A stretch of DNA of 64,000 nt from Streptomyces sp. GQFP (lineage in GTDB: Bacteria > Actinomycetota > Actinomycetes > Streptomycetales > Streptomycetaceae). Positions 15,727-23,563 of this stretch are shown in pieces. Where the stretch lies: positions 310,001-374,000 of the forward strand of contig NZ_CP089312.1 in the NCBI RefSeq assembly GCF_021545335.1, written 5' to 3'. Made by a program: the position numbers and the translations under genes. The notes under the pieces are model-generated. The model had not been told where the DNA came from, ran no database searches, and was given only the letters and a program-made list of their open reading frames with translations. Each line of letters starts with the position of its first letter. Positions within the stretch are counted from its first letter, which is position 1.

Positions 15727-17445
15727 TCACACGACGGGTGCGGACCGGCGGGCGCGCAGTGCGACGGTCACAGTGTGCGGGCCGAGTCCGCCGATGTAGA
15801 CGCGAATCCCGGTCGTCGCGTCGGTGCCGCCCACCACGGTGTAGTCCTGCCCCGGGTCGTAGCGCAGTACGTCGCTCCGGTCCGGCCCGGCGAGCGGTTC
15901 GCCTGCCTGAAGGCCGGCCTCGACGCGGATCTCGTCGTCCCCGACCCGGTAGGTCATGGGCCCGCTCGTCAGGCACCAGCGTCCGTCGCCGATCGGTACG
16001 GCGCCCTCTGGCACACCGCCCGGCCGGAAGGTCAGTTCGAGTGACCAGGGCACCGGTGGTCCGCTGATGTCGATGCGCAGGTCGGCGCCGTCCTCCCGCA
16101 GGTCCACCTCGACACGGGTCGTGTGGGAGACCCCGTCCTGAGGGCGGTCCGGGAAGGCCATCGAGGCGGAGAAGCGTCCGTCGTCCACCAGCCGGTAGAC
16201 GCCGTCGTCCCGCCTCTCGTCCTTCGGGAGCGGCTGGTAGTAGGCGGCCGTGAGGGTCTGGGTGAGCCGGTAGCTGTTGTCGGCGGGCTGTTCCATGTCG
16301 GCGGCGCGGAACGGGCCCAGGTCGAAGAAGCCGCGCGAGAGACGGACCGCGTCGAGGACGGCGTCACCGGCGAACAGGCGCAGGAAGGTGGGGTTGCAGG
16401 CGAGGCCCGAGCGGATGCGCCGGTGCTCGGGCACGTCGGAGCCGCCGTACACCACCGTGTGCGCGGTGGCCGAGGCACGGGTGGCGAGGCGTGCGGTGGT
16501 GAGGTACCGGTCGCGCGGAAGTGCCTCCTCGGCCGGGGCCGGCAGGGCGCGGCACAGGTCCGGGGTGAGGAGGGTCTCGGCGAGCAGGTCGGGGTCGTCG
16601 ATGCCGTCGGCGGCCGCCAGCCGCGCCACCCGGGCGAAGTCGCCCCGGCCGGTGCGGATCGCGAGCAGCCGGTAGTGCGGCAGGTAGGGCGCCAGCGGGA
16701 AGGGGTGCTTCTGGTCCTGCCTTCGCGAGTGGACGGTCTCCACCGTGCCGTCCGGCCTGATCAGGTCCAGGGTCGTGGCGAGATTGCGTTCGACGGCGTA
16801 CAGCAGGTCGGCGCGGCCGAGGACCTCGGCCAGCAGGAGCAACGACGGGTTGGAGACGTGGGCCGCGTAGTTGGCACTGCGTTCCGAGTACAGGCCCTCC
16901 GCGTCGATGTCGACGCCCTCGGCGAGCCACTCCTCGACGCGGTCGAGCAGGCGGTCGTCCGGGAACGACCGGTGCAGCCGGGCCAGCGCCGCGGACAGCT
17001 CCCAGCGGTGGTTCGGGGTGTGCACCCCGCCGGTGAGGAGACTGCCGGTGGCTGCGTGGGCGATCTCGGCGAGCGCGGCCGTGACGTCGTCCAGTTCCGG
17101 GCCCGCGCCGGCGGCGAGGACGTGCGCGTCGCACACGTCGTTGACGGTGAAGCCGGAGTCCGGCGGCGACTGCACGTTGTCGCCGCCGGCGAAGAGGCCG
17201 GTGCCGGTCTGCGTGGCCCGCAGGGCGCGGAGGTGGGTCGCCGCGGCGGCGACGGCCTGTCCGCTGCCGTGCAGTGCCGAGTCCGGGGACCGGTAGGCCG
17301 CGATCAGGGTCTTCACCCGCCGCGCCAGACCACGGTGCGGCACACCGGCGGGTTCCTCGTCGGGGCGGCCCGCCAGCGGGGCGGCCAGCCGGTCGGCGGC
17401 GCGGGCCGCCGACCGGACGAACTCGTGGTCGAGCGGAGTGGGCAA
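15727..17445 (-). CDS. Cytoplasmic heparinase II/III-like protein, probable oligosaccharide lyase (II)
   Basis: 572 aa from TTG 17445, with GAAGGA 6 nt upstream and the permease stop 3 nt away; longer frames run into the permease gene. Residues about 1-340 are a helical toroid with HTPNHRWELSAALARL and EGLYSERSANYAAHVSN. Asn/His/Arg/Trp and Tyr clusters of this kind sit in the substrate groove of heparinase II/III-type lyases. The C-terminal half is beta-rich (SMAFPDRPQDGVSHTTRVEV and onward). No signal peptide. It is translationally close to the ABC permease, which suggests it acts on the imported sugar. Substrate unknown; a uronic-acid-containing oligosaccharide is my inference. Confidence 0.6.
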   Translation of the reverse strand: MPTPLDHEFVRSAARAADRLAAPLAGRPDEEPAGVPHRGLARRVKTLIAAYRSPDSALHGSGQAVAAAATHLRALRATQTGTGLFAGGDNVQSPPDSGFTVNDVCDAHVLAAGAGPELDDVTAALAEIAHAATGSLLTGGVHTPNHRWELSAALARLHRSFPDDRLLDRVEEWLAEGVDIDAEGLYSERSANYAAHVSNPSLLLLAEVLGRADLLYAVERNLATTLDLIRPDGTVETVHSRRQDQKHPFPLAPYLPHYRLLAIRTGRGDFARVARLAAADGIDDPDLLAETLLTPDLCRALPAPAEEALPRDRYLTTARLATRASATAHTVVYGGSDVPEHRRIRSGLACNPTFLRLFAGDAVLDAVRLSRGFFDLGPFRAADMEQPADNSYRLTQTLTAAYYQPLPKDERRDDGVYRLVDDGRFSASMAFPDRPQDGVSHTTRVEVDLREDGADLRIDISGPPVPWSLELTFRPGGVPEGAVPIGDGRWCLTSGPMTYRVGDDEIRVEAGLQAGEPLAGPDRSDVLRYDPGQDYTVVGGTDATTGIRVYIGGLGPHTVTVALRARRSAPVV

Positions 17446-17447
17446 GG

Positions 17448-18350
17448 TCAGTCCTTCAGGCCGGCGTTGATGTCGGCGTTCATGACGTACTTCTGGAACA
17501 CCAGGAAGACGACGATCAGCGGGATCATGGAGATGACCGAACCGCCGAGCAGCACCGACCAGTTGATGTTCTGCGCCCCCACGAGGCTCTGGATACCGAT
17601 CTGCACGGTGAACTTCTCGGGGTCGTTCAGCATCAGCAGCGGCCAGATGTAGTCGTTCCACCGCCACTGGAACGACAGGATGGCGAGCGTCAGCGCGATG
17701 GGCCGGGAGAGCGGGACCATGATCCTCAGGAAGATCGACAGCTCACGGGCGCCGTCGATGCGGGCGGCCTCGATGAGCTCGTCCGGGACCGTCAGGAAGA
17801 ACTGGCGGAACATGAAGCACCCGGTCGCGGTGAGCAGGGCCGGGAGGATGATGCCCGCGAGCGAGTTGTAGAAGCCGAGGTCGCGGACCACCAGGAACAG
17901 CGGGGCGAGCATGACCTCGGCCGGCAGCATCGTGGTGGCCAGGATGCAGAGGAAGAAGGCCTTGAGCCATTTGTTGTCGTACTTGGCCAGCGCGTACCCG
18001 GTGCAGCAGCTGACTCCCACCGTGAGGATCGTCGCGATCACACACACGAGGGTCGTGTTGATGAAGTACTGGGCGAAGTTGGCGCTTGCCCACGCTTCCT
18101 TGTAACCCGACACGGTGGGGTCGTCCGGGAACACCGTCAGCGGAAGGGAGAACAGGTCCCCCGCCGGCTTGAAGGAGCTGAGGACGAACCACAGCACCGG
18201 AATCCCGTAGAGGCCCGCCAGGACCCACAGCAGTGTCGTCGCGGGAATCGCGCGCCGAAGCCCGCCGGTTGCCGAGCCGCGGGGCCTCTTCTTGGAGACG
18301 ACCCGTACGGAGTCGGCGTCGACCTTGCGCGGCATGTCTGTGGTTGTCAT
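17448..18350 (-). CDS. Carbohydrate ABC transporter permease (MalG type)
   Basis: 300 aa, ATG 18350, overlapping the stop of the partner permease by 4 nt (ATGA). Six membrane helices after a charged N-terminus. The EAA loop is EAARIDGARELSIFLRIMVPLSRP, which contacts the ATPase. The sequence belongs to the CUT1 MalG branch (second permease). No ATPase gene is present in the locus, as usual in Streptomyces, where MsiK serves many importers. It would import the oligosaccharide processed by the two downstream toroid enzymes. Confidence 0.92.
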   Translation of the reverse strand: MTTTDMPRKVDADSVRVVSKKRPRGSATGGLRRAIPATTLLWVLAGLYGIPVLWFVLSSFKPAGDLFSLPLTVFPDDPTVSGYKEAWASANFAQYFINTTLVCVIATILTVGVSCCTGYALAKYDNKWLKAFFLCILATTMLPAEVMLAPLFLVVRDLGFYNSLAGIILPALLTATGCFMFRQFFLTVPDELIEAARIDGARELSIFLRIMVPLSRPIALTLAILSFQWRWNDYIWPLLMLNDPEKFTVQIGIQSLVGAQNINWSVLLGGSVISMIPLIVVFLVFQKYVMNADINAGLKD

Positions 18351-19258
18351 CGGTTCTCCACCCGCCGGTTGACCATCATCTGGATGATCGCGACGCCCAT
18401 CAGGATGAGCATGAGCACGAACGACGCGGCGCTCGCGTAGCCGATCTGGCCTGCCTTGAACCCCGTCTGGTAGATGTACTGGACAAGCAGGTTGTTCGAC
18501 GTACCGGGTCCGCCGCTGTTGAGGGAGGCGAACACCGCGTATTCCTTCATCGCGTGGATCGTGTTGAGCAGGATGACGATGAAGGAGGTGGGCGCGATGC
18601 TCGGCAGTGTGATGCTGATGAACTGGCGCCACGGACCGGCGCCGTCGAGCGCGGCCGCCTCGTAGTACGACGTCGGCACGTTCTTGATCGCCGCGATGAA
18701 CAGCAGCATCGAGAAGCCCGTCCAGGCCCAGGCCGCCGCCACCACGACCACGATCAGTGACAGGTCCGCGTTCGACTGCCACGGAACGGCACTTCCGCCG
18801 ACCTTCTCGATGAGGTAGTTGACCAGTCCGAAGTTCTCACCGAACAGCCATCGCCACAGGACACCCACGATGATGGGCGACAGCAGCCACGGGATGAAGA
18901 AGAAGAGACGGGCGACCGACGCGCCCTTGGCGTGCTTGCTCACCACCACGTTGGCGATGAGCAGCGACAACACGAAGTTCAGCGGAACGAAGAGCACGGT
19001 GTACAGCAGCGTGCGGGTCGTCGCGTCGTAGAAGGTCGAGTCCCCGAGCAGCTTCTGGTAGTTGTCCAGTCCGACGAACTGGAACGCCCCTACGCCCGTG
19101 TAGTTCGTGAAGGAGTAAACGAGCCCGATCACCGCCGGCCAGACGAAGAACAGCGCGAAGAGCACGACGTTGGCCGCGATGAGGACGAGCGGCGCGAGGG
19201 TGTACTTACTGCGGCTCCTGGGCGGGCTCACGGACACGTCCGAGGCTCGTTTTGTCAT
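18347..19258 (-). CDS. Carbohydrate ABC transporter permease (MalF type)
   Basis: 303 aa, ATG 19258 with AGGA upstream. Six helices, the family opening LAPLVLIAANVVLFALFF and the EAA loop YYEAAALDGAGPWRQFISIT. It is the MalF-type first permease of a CUT1 system. Its stop overlaps the MalG-type gene start. The binding-protein gene lies 123 bp upstream; that gap is C/G-rich with no obvious gene and may hold a processing or attenuation site that lets the binding protein be made in excess. Confidence 0.92.
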   Translation of the reverse strand: MTKRASDVSVSPPRSRSKYTLAPLVLIAANVVLFALFFVWPAVIGLVYSFTNYTGVGAFQFVGLDNYQKLLGDSTFYDATTRTLLYTVLFVPLNFVLSLLIANVVVSKHAKGASVARLFFFIPWLLSPIIVGVLWRWLFGENFGLVNYLIEKVGGSAVPWQSNADLSLIVVVVAAAWAWTGFSMLLFIAAIKNVPTSYYEAAALDGAGPWRQFISITLPSIAPTSFIVILLNTIHAMKEYAVFASLNSGGPGTSNNLLVQYIYQTGFKAGQIGYASAASFVLMLILMGVAIIQMMVNRRVENR

Positions 19259-19381
19259 CTTCCTGACTCCGTGCTGGTGGATTGGGTTGCGGTGGGCTCA
19301 CGCCATGAGCCCGGCGTCACAGGGTCGTCCAGGGCCGGGCAGCGGTGTGTCGATCCCGCCGCCCGGCCCTGGGGCCTACGA

Positions 19382-20704
19382 TCAGCCGCCGACCTGCTGG
19401 TTGTAGCCGGCCACGATGTTCTCCAGGGCCTCGTCGGCCGTCTGCTCGCCGTTGACCGCCTTGCCGATCTCAGCCTTGGTCGGGTCGTCGGTGAGGCTCT
19501 TGCCCTTCAGCACCCAGTTCGTCTGCGCGGAGTTGAAGTAGCCGGAGATCGGGGCGTAGAGCGGGATCGACTCGTTGTAGAGCTTGAACGCCGCCTGCGC
19601 CGCCTCGGACTTGAAGGGGTACGTCGGGTTCAGACCGGTCTCGACGGGCAGGAACCCGGACGCCTCGCACAGCGCCTGGTAGTGGGCCGGCTCGTACAGC
19701 CAGGACAGGAAGTCCGTCGCGGCCTTGGCCGCGTCCGCGTTGTTGTTGAAGCCCACCGTCATGCCGCCACTGTTGACGTCGCTGGCCTGCACCGGCTCGG
19801 CGGGGGTCGGGACGCTCGCCCACTCGAACTTCGTGATGCTCTCCGCGAAGGAGGCGACCTGCCACACGCCGGACCAGTAGGCGACGACGTCACCGCTCTG
19901 GAACATGGCCGACGGGTCGGCGCCGCTGGTCCACACCGACTTCGGGATGGTCTTGTCGTCGTTCCATCCGACGAAGGTGTTCACGGCCTTCTTGGTCGCG
20001 TCGTCCACCGAGAACTTGCCGGAGGAGTCCGCGTGGACGCCCTCCCCGCCGAACTCGTAGATCATGGCGCGCAGCCGGGACGCCGACTGGTCGAACGTCA
20101 GGGAGTACTTGGCCTTGGTCTTCTCACGGACCTCGTCCGCCGCCTTGATGAAGTCGGTCCAGGTCCAGGTCTTCGAGGGCGAGGTCGGGTAGGAGACGCC
20201 GGCCTTGTCGAAGAGCGACTTGTTGATGAACATGCCGGACGCGGTGACGTCCGAGGGGATGGACAGCACCTTCCCGGACGAGTCCTTGGCGACGAAGTTG
20301 GCGTTGATCTTGTTGGTCTTGTTGTTGGCGATGGAGCTGAGGTCGATCAGCTTGTTCGACCAGATCGGGTCCAGCGCCGGCACGGCCGCCACGTCGGGCA
20401 GCGAGTTCGCCTGCGCGGAGTTGCGCAGCTTCGTCGTGTAGCCGTCGTAGGGGATGTTGACGAGCTTGACCTTGACGCCGGTTTCCTTCTCGTACGCCGC
20501 CACCGACTTCTTCCAGCCCGCGTCCTGCCCCGGAACCGTGGAGATCCAGAACGTCAGCGACTTGGACGTACCGCCCGAGTCGGAGCCCCCTCCGCAGGCG
20601 GAGAGCAGCATGGCGCCTGCCGACGCGGCGGCAGCGAGGGGAACCAGGCGGCGCATACCGCCGCGGCCGAGTCGGCTGGAGCGCCGCACACCCACAGTGG
20701 TCAT
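19382..20704 (-). CDS. Sugar ABC transporter substrate-binding lipoprotein
   Basis: 440 aa, ATG 20704; the longer open frame upstream lacks a signal. A lipobox is visible (MLLSACGGGSDSGG; Cys near residue 35), after an Arg-rich N-terminus. The body is a family 1 extracellular binding protein (KSLTFWISTVPGQDAGW at the start of the mature part). It captures the sugar outside the membrane for the two permeases downstream. A LacI-like AAGCGCTT palindrome lies about 240 bp upstream, just after the ROK gene. Ligand unknown; the enzymes next door suggest an acidic oligosaccharide. Confidence 0.92.
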   Translation of the reverse strand: MTTVGVRRSSRLGRGGMRRLVPLAAAASAGAMLLSACGGGSDSGGTSKSLTFWISTVPGQDAGWKKSVAAYEKETGVKVKLVNIPYDGYTTKLRNSAQANSLPDVAAVPALDPIWSNKLIDLSSIANNKTNKINANFVAKDSSGKVLSIPSDVTASGMFINKSLFDKAGVSYPTSPSKTWTWTDFIKAADEVREKTKAKYSLTFDQSASRLRAMIYEFGGEGVHADSSGKFSVDDATKKAVNTFVGWNDDKTIPKSVWTSGADPSAMFQSGDVVAYWSGVWQVASFAESITKFEWASVPTPAEPVQASDVNSGGMTVGFNNNADAAKAATDFLSWLYEPAHYQALCEASGFLPVETGLNPTYPFKSEAAQAAFKLYNESIPLYAPISGYFNSAQTNWVLKGKSLTDDPTKAEIGKAVNGEQTADEALENIVAGYNQQVGG

Positions 20705-20937
20705 CTTCGATCCCTTTTTTTTCGGTAGGGGGCAGAGCACGGCGCCGACCGAGGCGGCACTGGTGCAGTTTGCAGGAAGGTTTGCTTTCCGGGGGGCGCG
20801 GCCTCGCCCGGCCGCGTCGTCCACGCGGGGCGGGATCCCCGGCCTGCTGGCCGTCACCGCACGGGCACGCCCACGTGCGGTTGCCGTACGTCGAGTACGG
20901 GCGGGAGGCTCACCCCAAGTCGGCGTCCCGGCCGACT

Positions 20938-20953
20938 TAGAAAGCGCTTGTCC
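20938..20953. promoter_or_regulatory. AAGCGCTT palindrome upstream of sugar ABC operon
   Basis: TAGAAAGCGCTTGTCC contains a perfect 8-bp palindrome of the type at the centre of LacI-family operators. It lies in the 277-bp gap between the ROK gene and the binding-protein gene. The rest of the gap (20705-20981) holds no gene. The short length makes chance occurrence possible. Confidence 0.35.
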
Positions 20954-20981
20954 GGACATTGGCAGACCGAGTCCGAAACCG

Positions 20982-22124
20982 TCAATGCTTCATCCGCGCC
21001 GCCTCGGTCACGGTTTGGACTCCCCTGACGACCGCGAGCCGCGCCGCGCCCACCACCGTGCCGAGATCACCGACCTGGCTGCTGACCACCTCGGTGGGCC
21101 AGCTCAGCCGCTCCAGCTCGGCCCGCACACCGGGCAGGAGCTGCGGAAACGAACCGGTGCTGCCGCCCAGGACGAGCAGCCCGGGGTCCAGTACGGCGGT
21201 CACCGCGGCGGCCAGCCGACCCACGTCCACCGCGTGCCGGTCGACGATCGCGCGGGCCGTGGCGGCGCCCTCTCCGGCCAGCGAAAACAGCCGATCGACG
21301 GTACGGGGGCATGAAACGTCGGATTCCGGCCAGATCTCGGCGGCCCGGCGCAGCAGGGAGTGGGCGCCGATGTACTCCTCCAGGGCCTCGTGGCGGGGCT
21401 CCAGGTCGTCGTCCCAGGGGTAGGGCAGCCGGGCCAGCTCTCCGGCCGCCCCGTTGGCCCCGGCCAGCACATGGCCCCCCACGACGATGCCGAGACCGAT
21501 ACCGACACCGATCCGGAGATAGCCGAAGGTGTGCCGGCCGCGCGCCGCGCCCTCGTGCAGTTCGGCGAGCGCGGCGCAGTTGACGTTGTTCTCGAGGTGG
21601 ACGGGCACCCCGGGCGGCAGTGCCACGGCCACCGCGTCGAAGACGGGTCCCGCCTTGGCGGTCGCCGGACGCACGGTGCCCTCTTCGGCGCGCGCGGTGA
21701 CGTCACCGACGGCCACGACGATGGTGCGCAGCGGAGCGCCGGCGGGGAGCGCGGACAGCGCGTCGCGCACCACGTCGGCGGCCTCCTCGCGGGAGCCGGT
21801 GGCCTCGGCGAGCAGGGTGCCGTCAAGGGCGCAGCCGCGTGCCCTGGTCAGGGCGGGGCCGAGGTCGACGGCGAGTACGGAGCCGGCCGCGGGACCGAGT
21901 CCGTACACGGCGGCGGAACGGCCCGTACCGCCGGACGCGATGCCCGAGTGGGCGGCGAGCCCGGCGCTCTCCAGCTCCGCCACGGCGGAGGACACGGTCG
22001 GCTTCGACAGGCGCGCCAGACTCGCGAGCTGCGGCCGGGTGGCCGTGCCCGCCCCGGCCAGCACGGCGAACACCGCGCTCGCGCTCTCGGTCAGGCGGGG
22101 GGCCTTCGCCACGTCGTGTTCCAC
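20982..22124 (-). CDS. ROK family transcriptional regulator
   Basis: 380 aa from GTG 22124 (GGGGAG close upstream); longer starts in the open frame are possible. Residues 10-75 form a winged HTH (SASAVFAVLAGAGTATRPQL, then LSKPTVSSAVAELESAGL). The ROK sugar-kinase fold follows (VLAVDLGPALTRARGCALDG, HLENNVNCAALAELHEGAAR, GIGLGIVVGGHVLAGANGAAGEL). The usual ROK zinc cluster CxCGxxGCxE is replaced by DDDLEPRHEALEEYIG with no cysteines. It probably represses the flanking sugar transport and kinase genes; an 8-bp inverted repeat of ROK-operator type lies upstream at 22293-22316. It shares that intergenic region with the divergent kinase gene. Confidence 0.9.
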   Translation of the reverse strand: MEHDVAKAPRLTESASAVFAVLAGAGTATRPQLASLARLSKPTVSSAVAELESAGLAAHSGIASGGTGRSAAVYGLGPAAGSVLAVDLGPALTRARGCALDGTLLAEATGSREEAADVVRDALSALPAGAPLRTIVVAVGDVTARAEEGTVRPATAKAGPVFDAVAVALPPGVPVHLENNVNCAALAELHEGAARGRHTFGYLRIGVGIGLGIVVGGHVLAGANGAAGELARLPYPWDDDLEPRHEALEEYIGAHSLLRRAAEIWPESDVSCPRTVDRLFSLAGEGAATARAIVDRHAVDVGRLAAAVTAVLDPGLLVLGGSTGSFPQLLPGVRAELERLSWPTEVVSSQVGDLGTVVGAARLAVVRGVQTVTEAARMKH

Positions 22125-22276
22125 AGTCTCCCCAAGGTCGAAGGCCGCGCTCCCCCGGCGGCTCGATGTCGTGACCTCGATGTCGTGGGATGCGGCGATG
22201 GGACGCCTTGATATCGCGTTTCCCGCCGCGTTCCGGCCCGTTCGGACCACCGTCGCGGTCGAGTGCGCGATACCTC

Positions 22277-22316
22277 TTGACACGCACTGTACTTCGTTAG
22301 TTAACTTCCTAACGAA
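22277..22316 (+). promoter_or_regulatory. Promoter overlapped by ROK-type operator
   Basis: TTGACA (22277-22282) is followed at 17-nt spacing by GTTAAC. The -10 region sits inside a perfect inverted repeat, TTCGTTAG-N8-CTAACGAA (22293-22316). Operators with TTAG/CTAA arms around an A/T-rich centre are typical of ROK repressors. It lies between the divergent ROK and kinase genes, so one regulator could control both directions. Confidence 0.6.
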
Positions 22317-22467
22317 TGTCACGGTACTCGCCTGCCGTGTCCGCGAAGAGGCCTGTCCCGGGGCCTCCTTAGCTCTTCTGCAGCTCTTCATGTACGTCAG
22401 TTTTTTCCCTGCTCCAGACACGGTTCGCCCACCGTCGCAGCCACCGCGCAACGACGAAAGAGGATCC

Positions 22468-23367
22468 GTGCAGGACTCCGCGCCCATCGCCGTCGGTATC
22501 GACGTGGGCGGAACCAAGACCCACCTCCGCGCCGACGCGGGGAGCGTCACCGTCGCCGATCATGTGCGTTCGAGCAGCGGCTGGCGGCCGCACGACCCCG
22601 TGGCCGCCGCCGACTGGCTGTGCGCTGTGGTCGGCGAGGCGCTGCCCGTGGGCACCCTCCCCTCCTCGGTCGCCGTGGGCGGTCACGCCTGTGAGACGCC
22701 CCGGCAGTGCGAGGAGATCCGCTCCGTCCTCCAGGAACGTCTCGGCGTGCCGTGTCTGGTCGTCGGCGACGCCGAACTGCTGGTTCCGGCGGCGGGACTG
22801 GACAAGGGGGTCGGCCTGGTCGCCGGCACCGGCTCGGTCGCCGTCGGGCGGCGTTCCGACGGCACTCTCGTCCAGGTCGGCGGCTGGGGTGCCGTACTCG
22901 GCGACGAAGGCGGGGCCGCCGGTCTCGTGCGCGAGGCGGCGCGGGCCGTGTGGGCCGCCCACGACCGGGGCGAGGCGCCCGACGCACTCGCCGCGGGGCT
23001 CATTTCCACGTTCGGGGTGAGTGAAGTGCCCGCTCTGGGCGCCGCGCTGGAGAGCGCCACGGATGTCTCGGCCGAGTGGGGCCGGCACTCCCCCGTGGTG
23101 TTCGAGGCCGCGGAGAGGGGTTCCCTGATCGCCGAAGAGGTGATCGCCGAGGGCGGCAGGTCGCTCGCGTCGCTCGTGGTGCGGCTCGCCGGACGCGGGG
23201 TCACCGTCGACGACGTGGTGGTCTCGGGCGGTACGGTGCTCGCCCAACCCGCCCTGCACGACGCACTGTTGGCGTCCCTTGCCATACTCGTCCCCGGTGC
23301 GCGGCTGCGGCCGTTGCGGGTGGCGCCGGTGACGGGTGCCGTGGCGCTGGCCCGTTCATTCGTATGA
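22468..23367 (+). CDS. BadF/BadG-type ATPase, N-acetylglucosamine-kinase-like sugar kinase
   Basis: 299 aa, GTG 22468, with AAAGAGG 4 nt upstream. It has the ASKHA kinase fold: phosphate-1 loop GIDVGGTKTHLRA, phosphate-2 loop GLVAGTGSVAVGR, GGWGAVLGDEGGAAGLVREA (hallmark of the BadF/GlcNAc kinase branch), and the adenosine loop VVVSGGTVLAQPALHDAL. Such enzymes phosphorylate GlcNAc or related amino sugars. Divergent from the ROK regulator with a shared operator, it probably acts on a monosaccharide released by the toroid enzymes. The link to GlcNAc is by family, not proven for this copy. Confidence 0.85.
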   Translation: MQDSAPIAVGIDVGGTKTHLRADAGSVTVADHVRSSSGWRPHDPVAAADWLCAVVGEALPVGTLPSSVAVGGHACETPRQCEEIRSVLQERLGVPCLVVGDAELLVPAAGLDKGVGLVAGTGSVAVGRRSDGTLVQVGGWGAVLGDEGGAAGLVREAARAVWAAHDRGEAPDALAAGLISTFGVSEVPALGAALESATDVSAEWGRHSPVVFEAAERGSLIAEEVIAEGGRSLASLVVRLAGRGVTVDDVVVSGGTVLAQPALHDALLASLAILVPGARLRPLRVAPVTGAVALARSFV

Positions 23368-23372
23368 CACGT

Positions 23373-23400
23373 TCCGGCCATTGAGCAATCCCCGGCCGGA
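23373..23400 (+). terminator. Possible hairpin after the sugar kinase gene
   Basis: TCCGGCC and GGCCGGA form a 7-bp stem with a 14-nt loop, 6 nt after the kinase stop. No U-tract follows, as is common in GC-rich genomes. The following gap to 23563 holds no other clear signal. Confidence 0.35.
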
Positions 23401-23563
23401 CATCGCCCGACCGTAGATCTTCACCCGTACGACTCACCCTCATCACAGGCCACCTGTGGCCGGCACGTCTCATGTGCTCGTCCCATGTGCTCGCCGAGGC
23501 GCAGTCGCCCGCACCACCTTCCCTCCTGGCCGCACGGCCGAAGAACTCCAGAGAGGCACGCGC

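Noticed and set aside
14054..15799. 581-codon plus-strand ORF over the toroid enzyme gene
   Set aside because: Antisense shadow; no domain, no ribosome binding site, and the minus strand has the coherent protein.
18932..20728. 598-codon plus-strand ORF over the permease and binding-protein genes
   Set aside because: Antisense to unmistakable ABC transporter genes.
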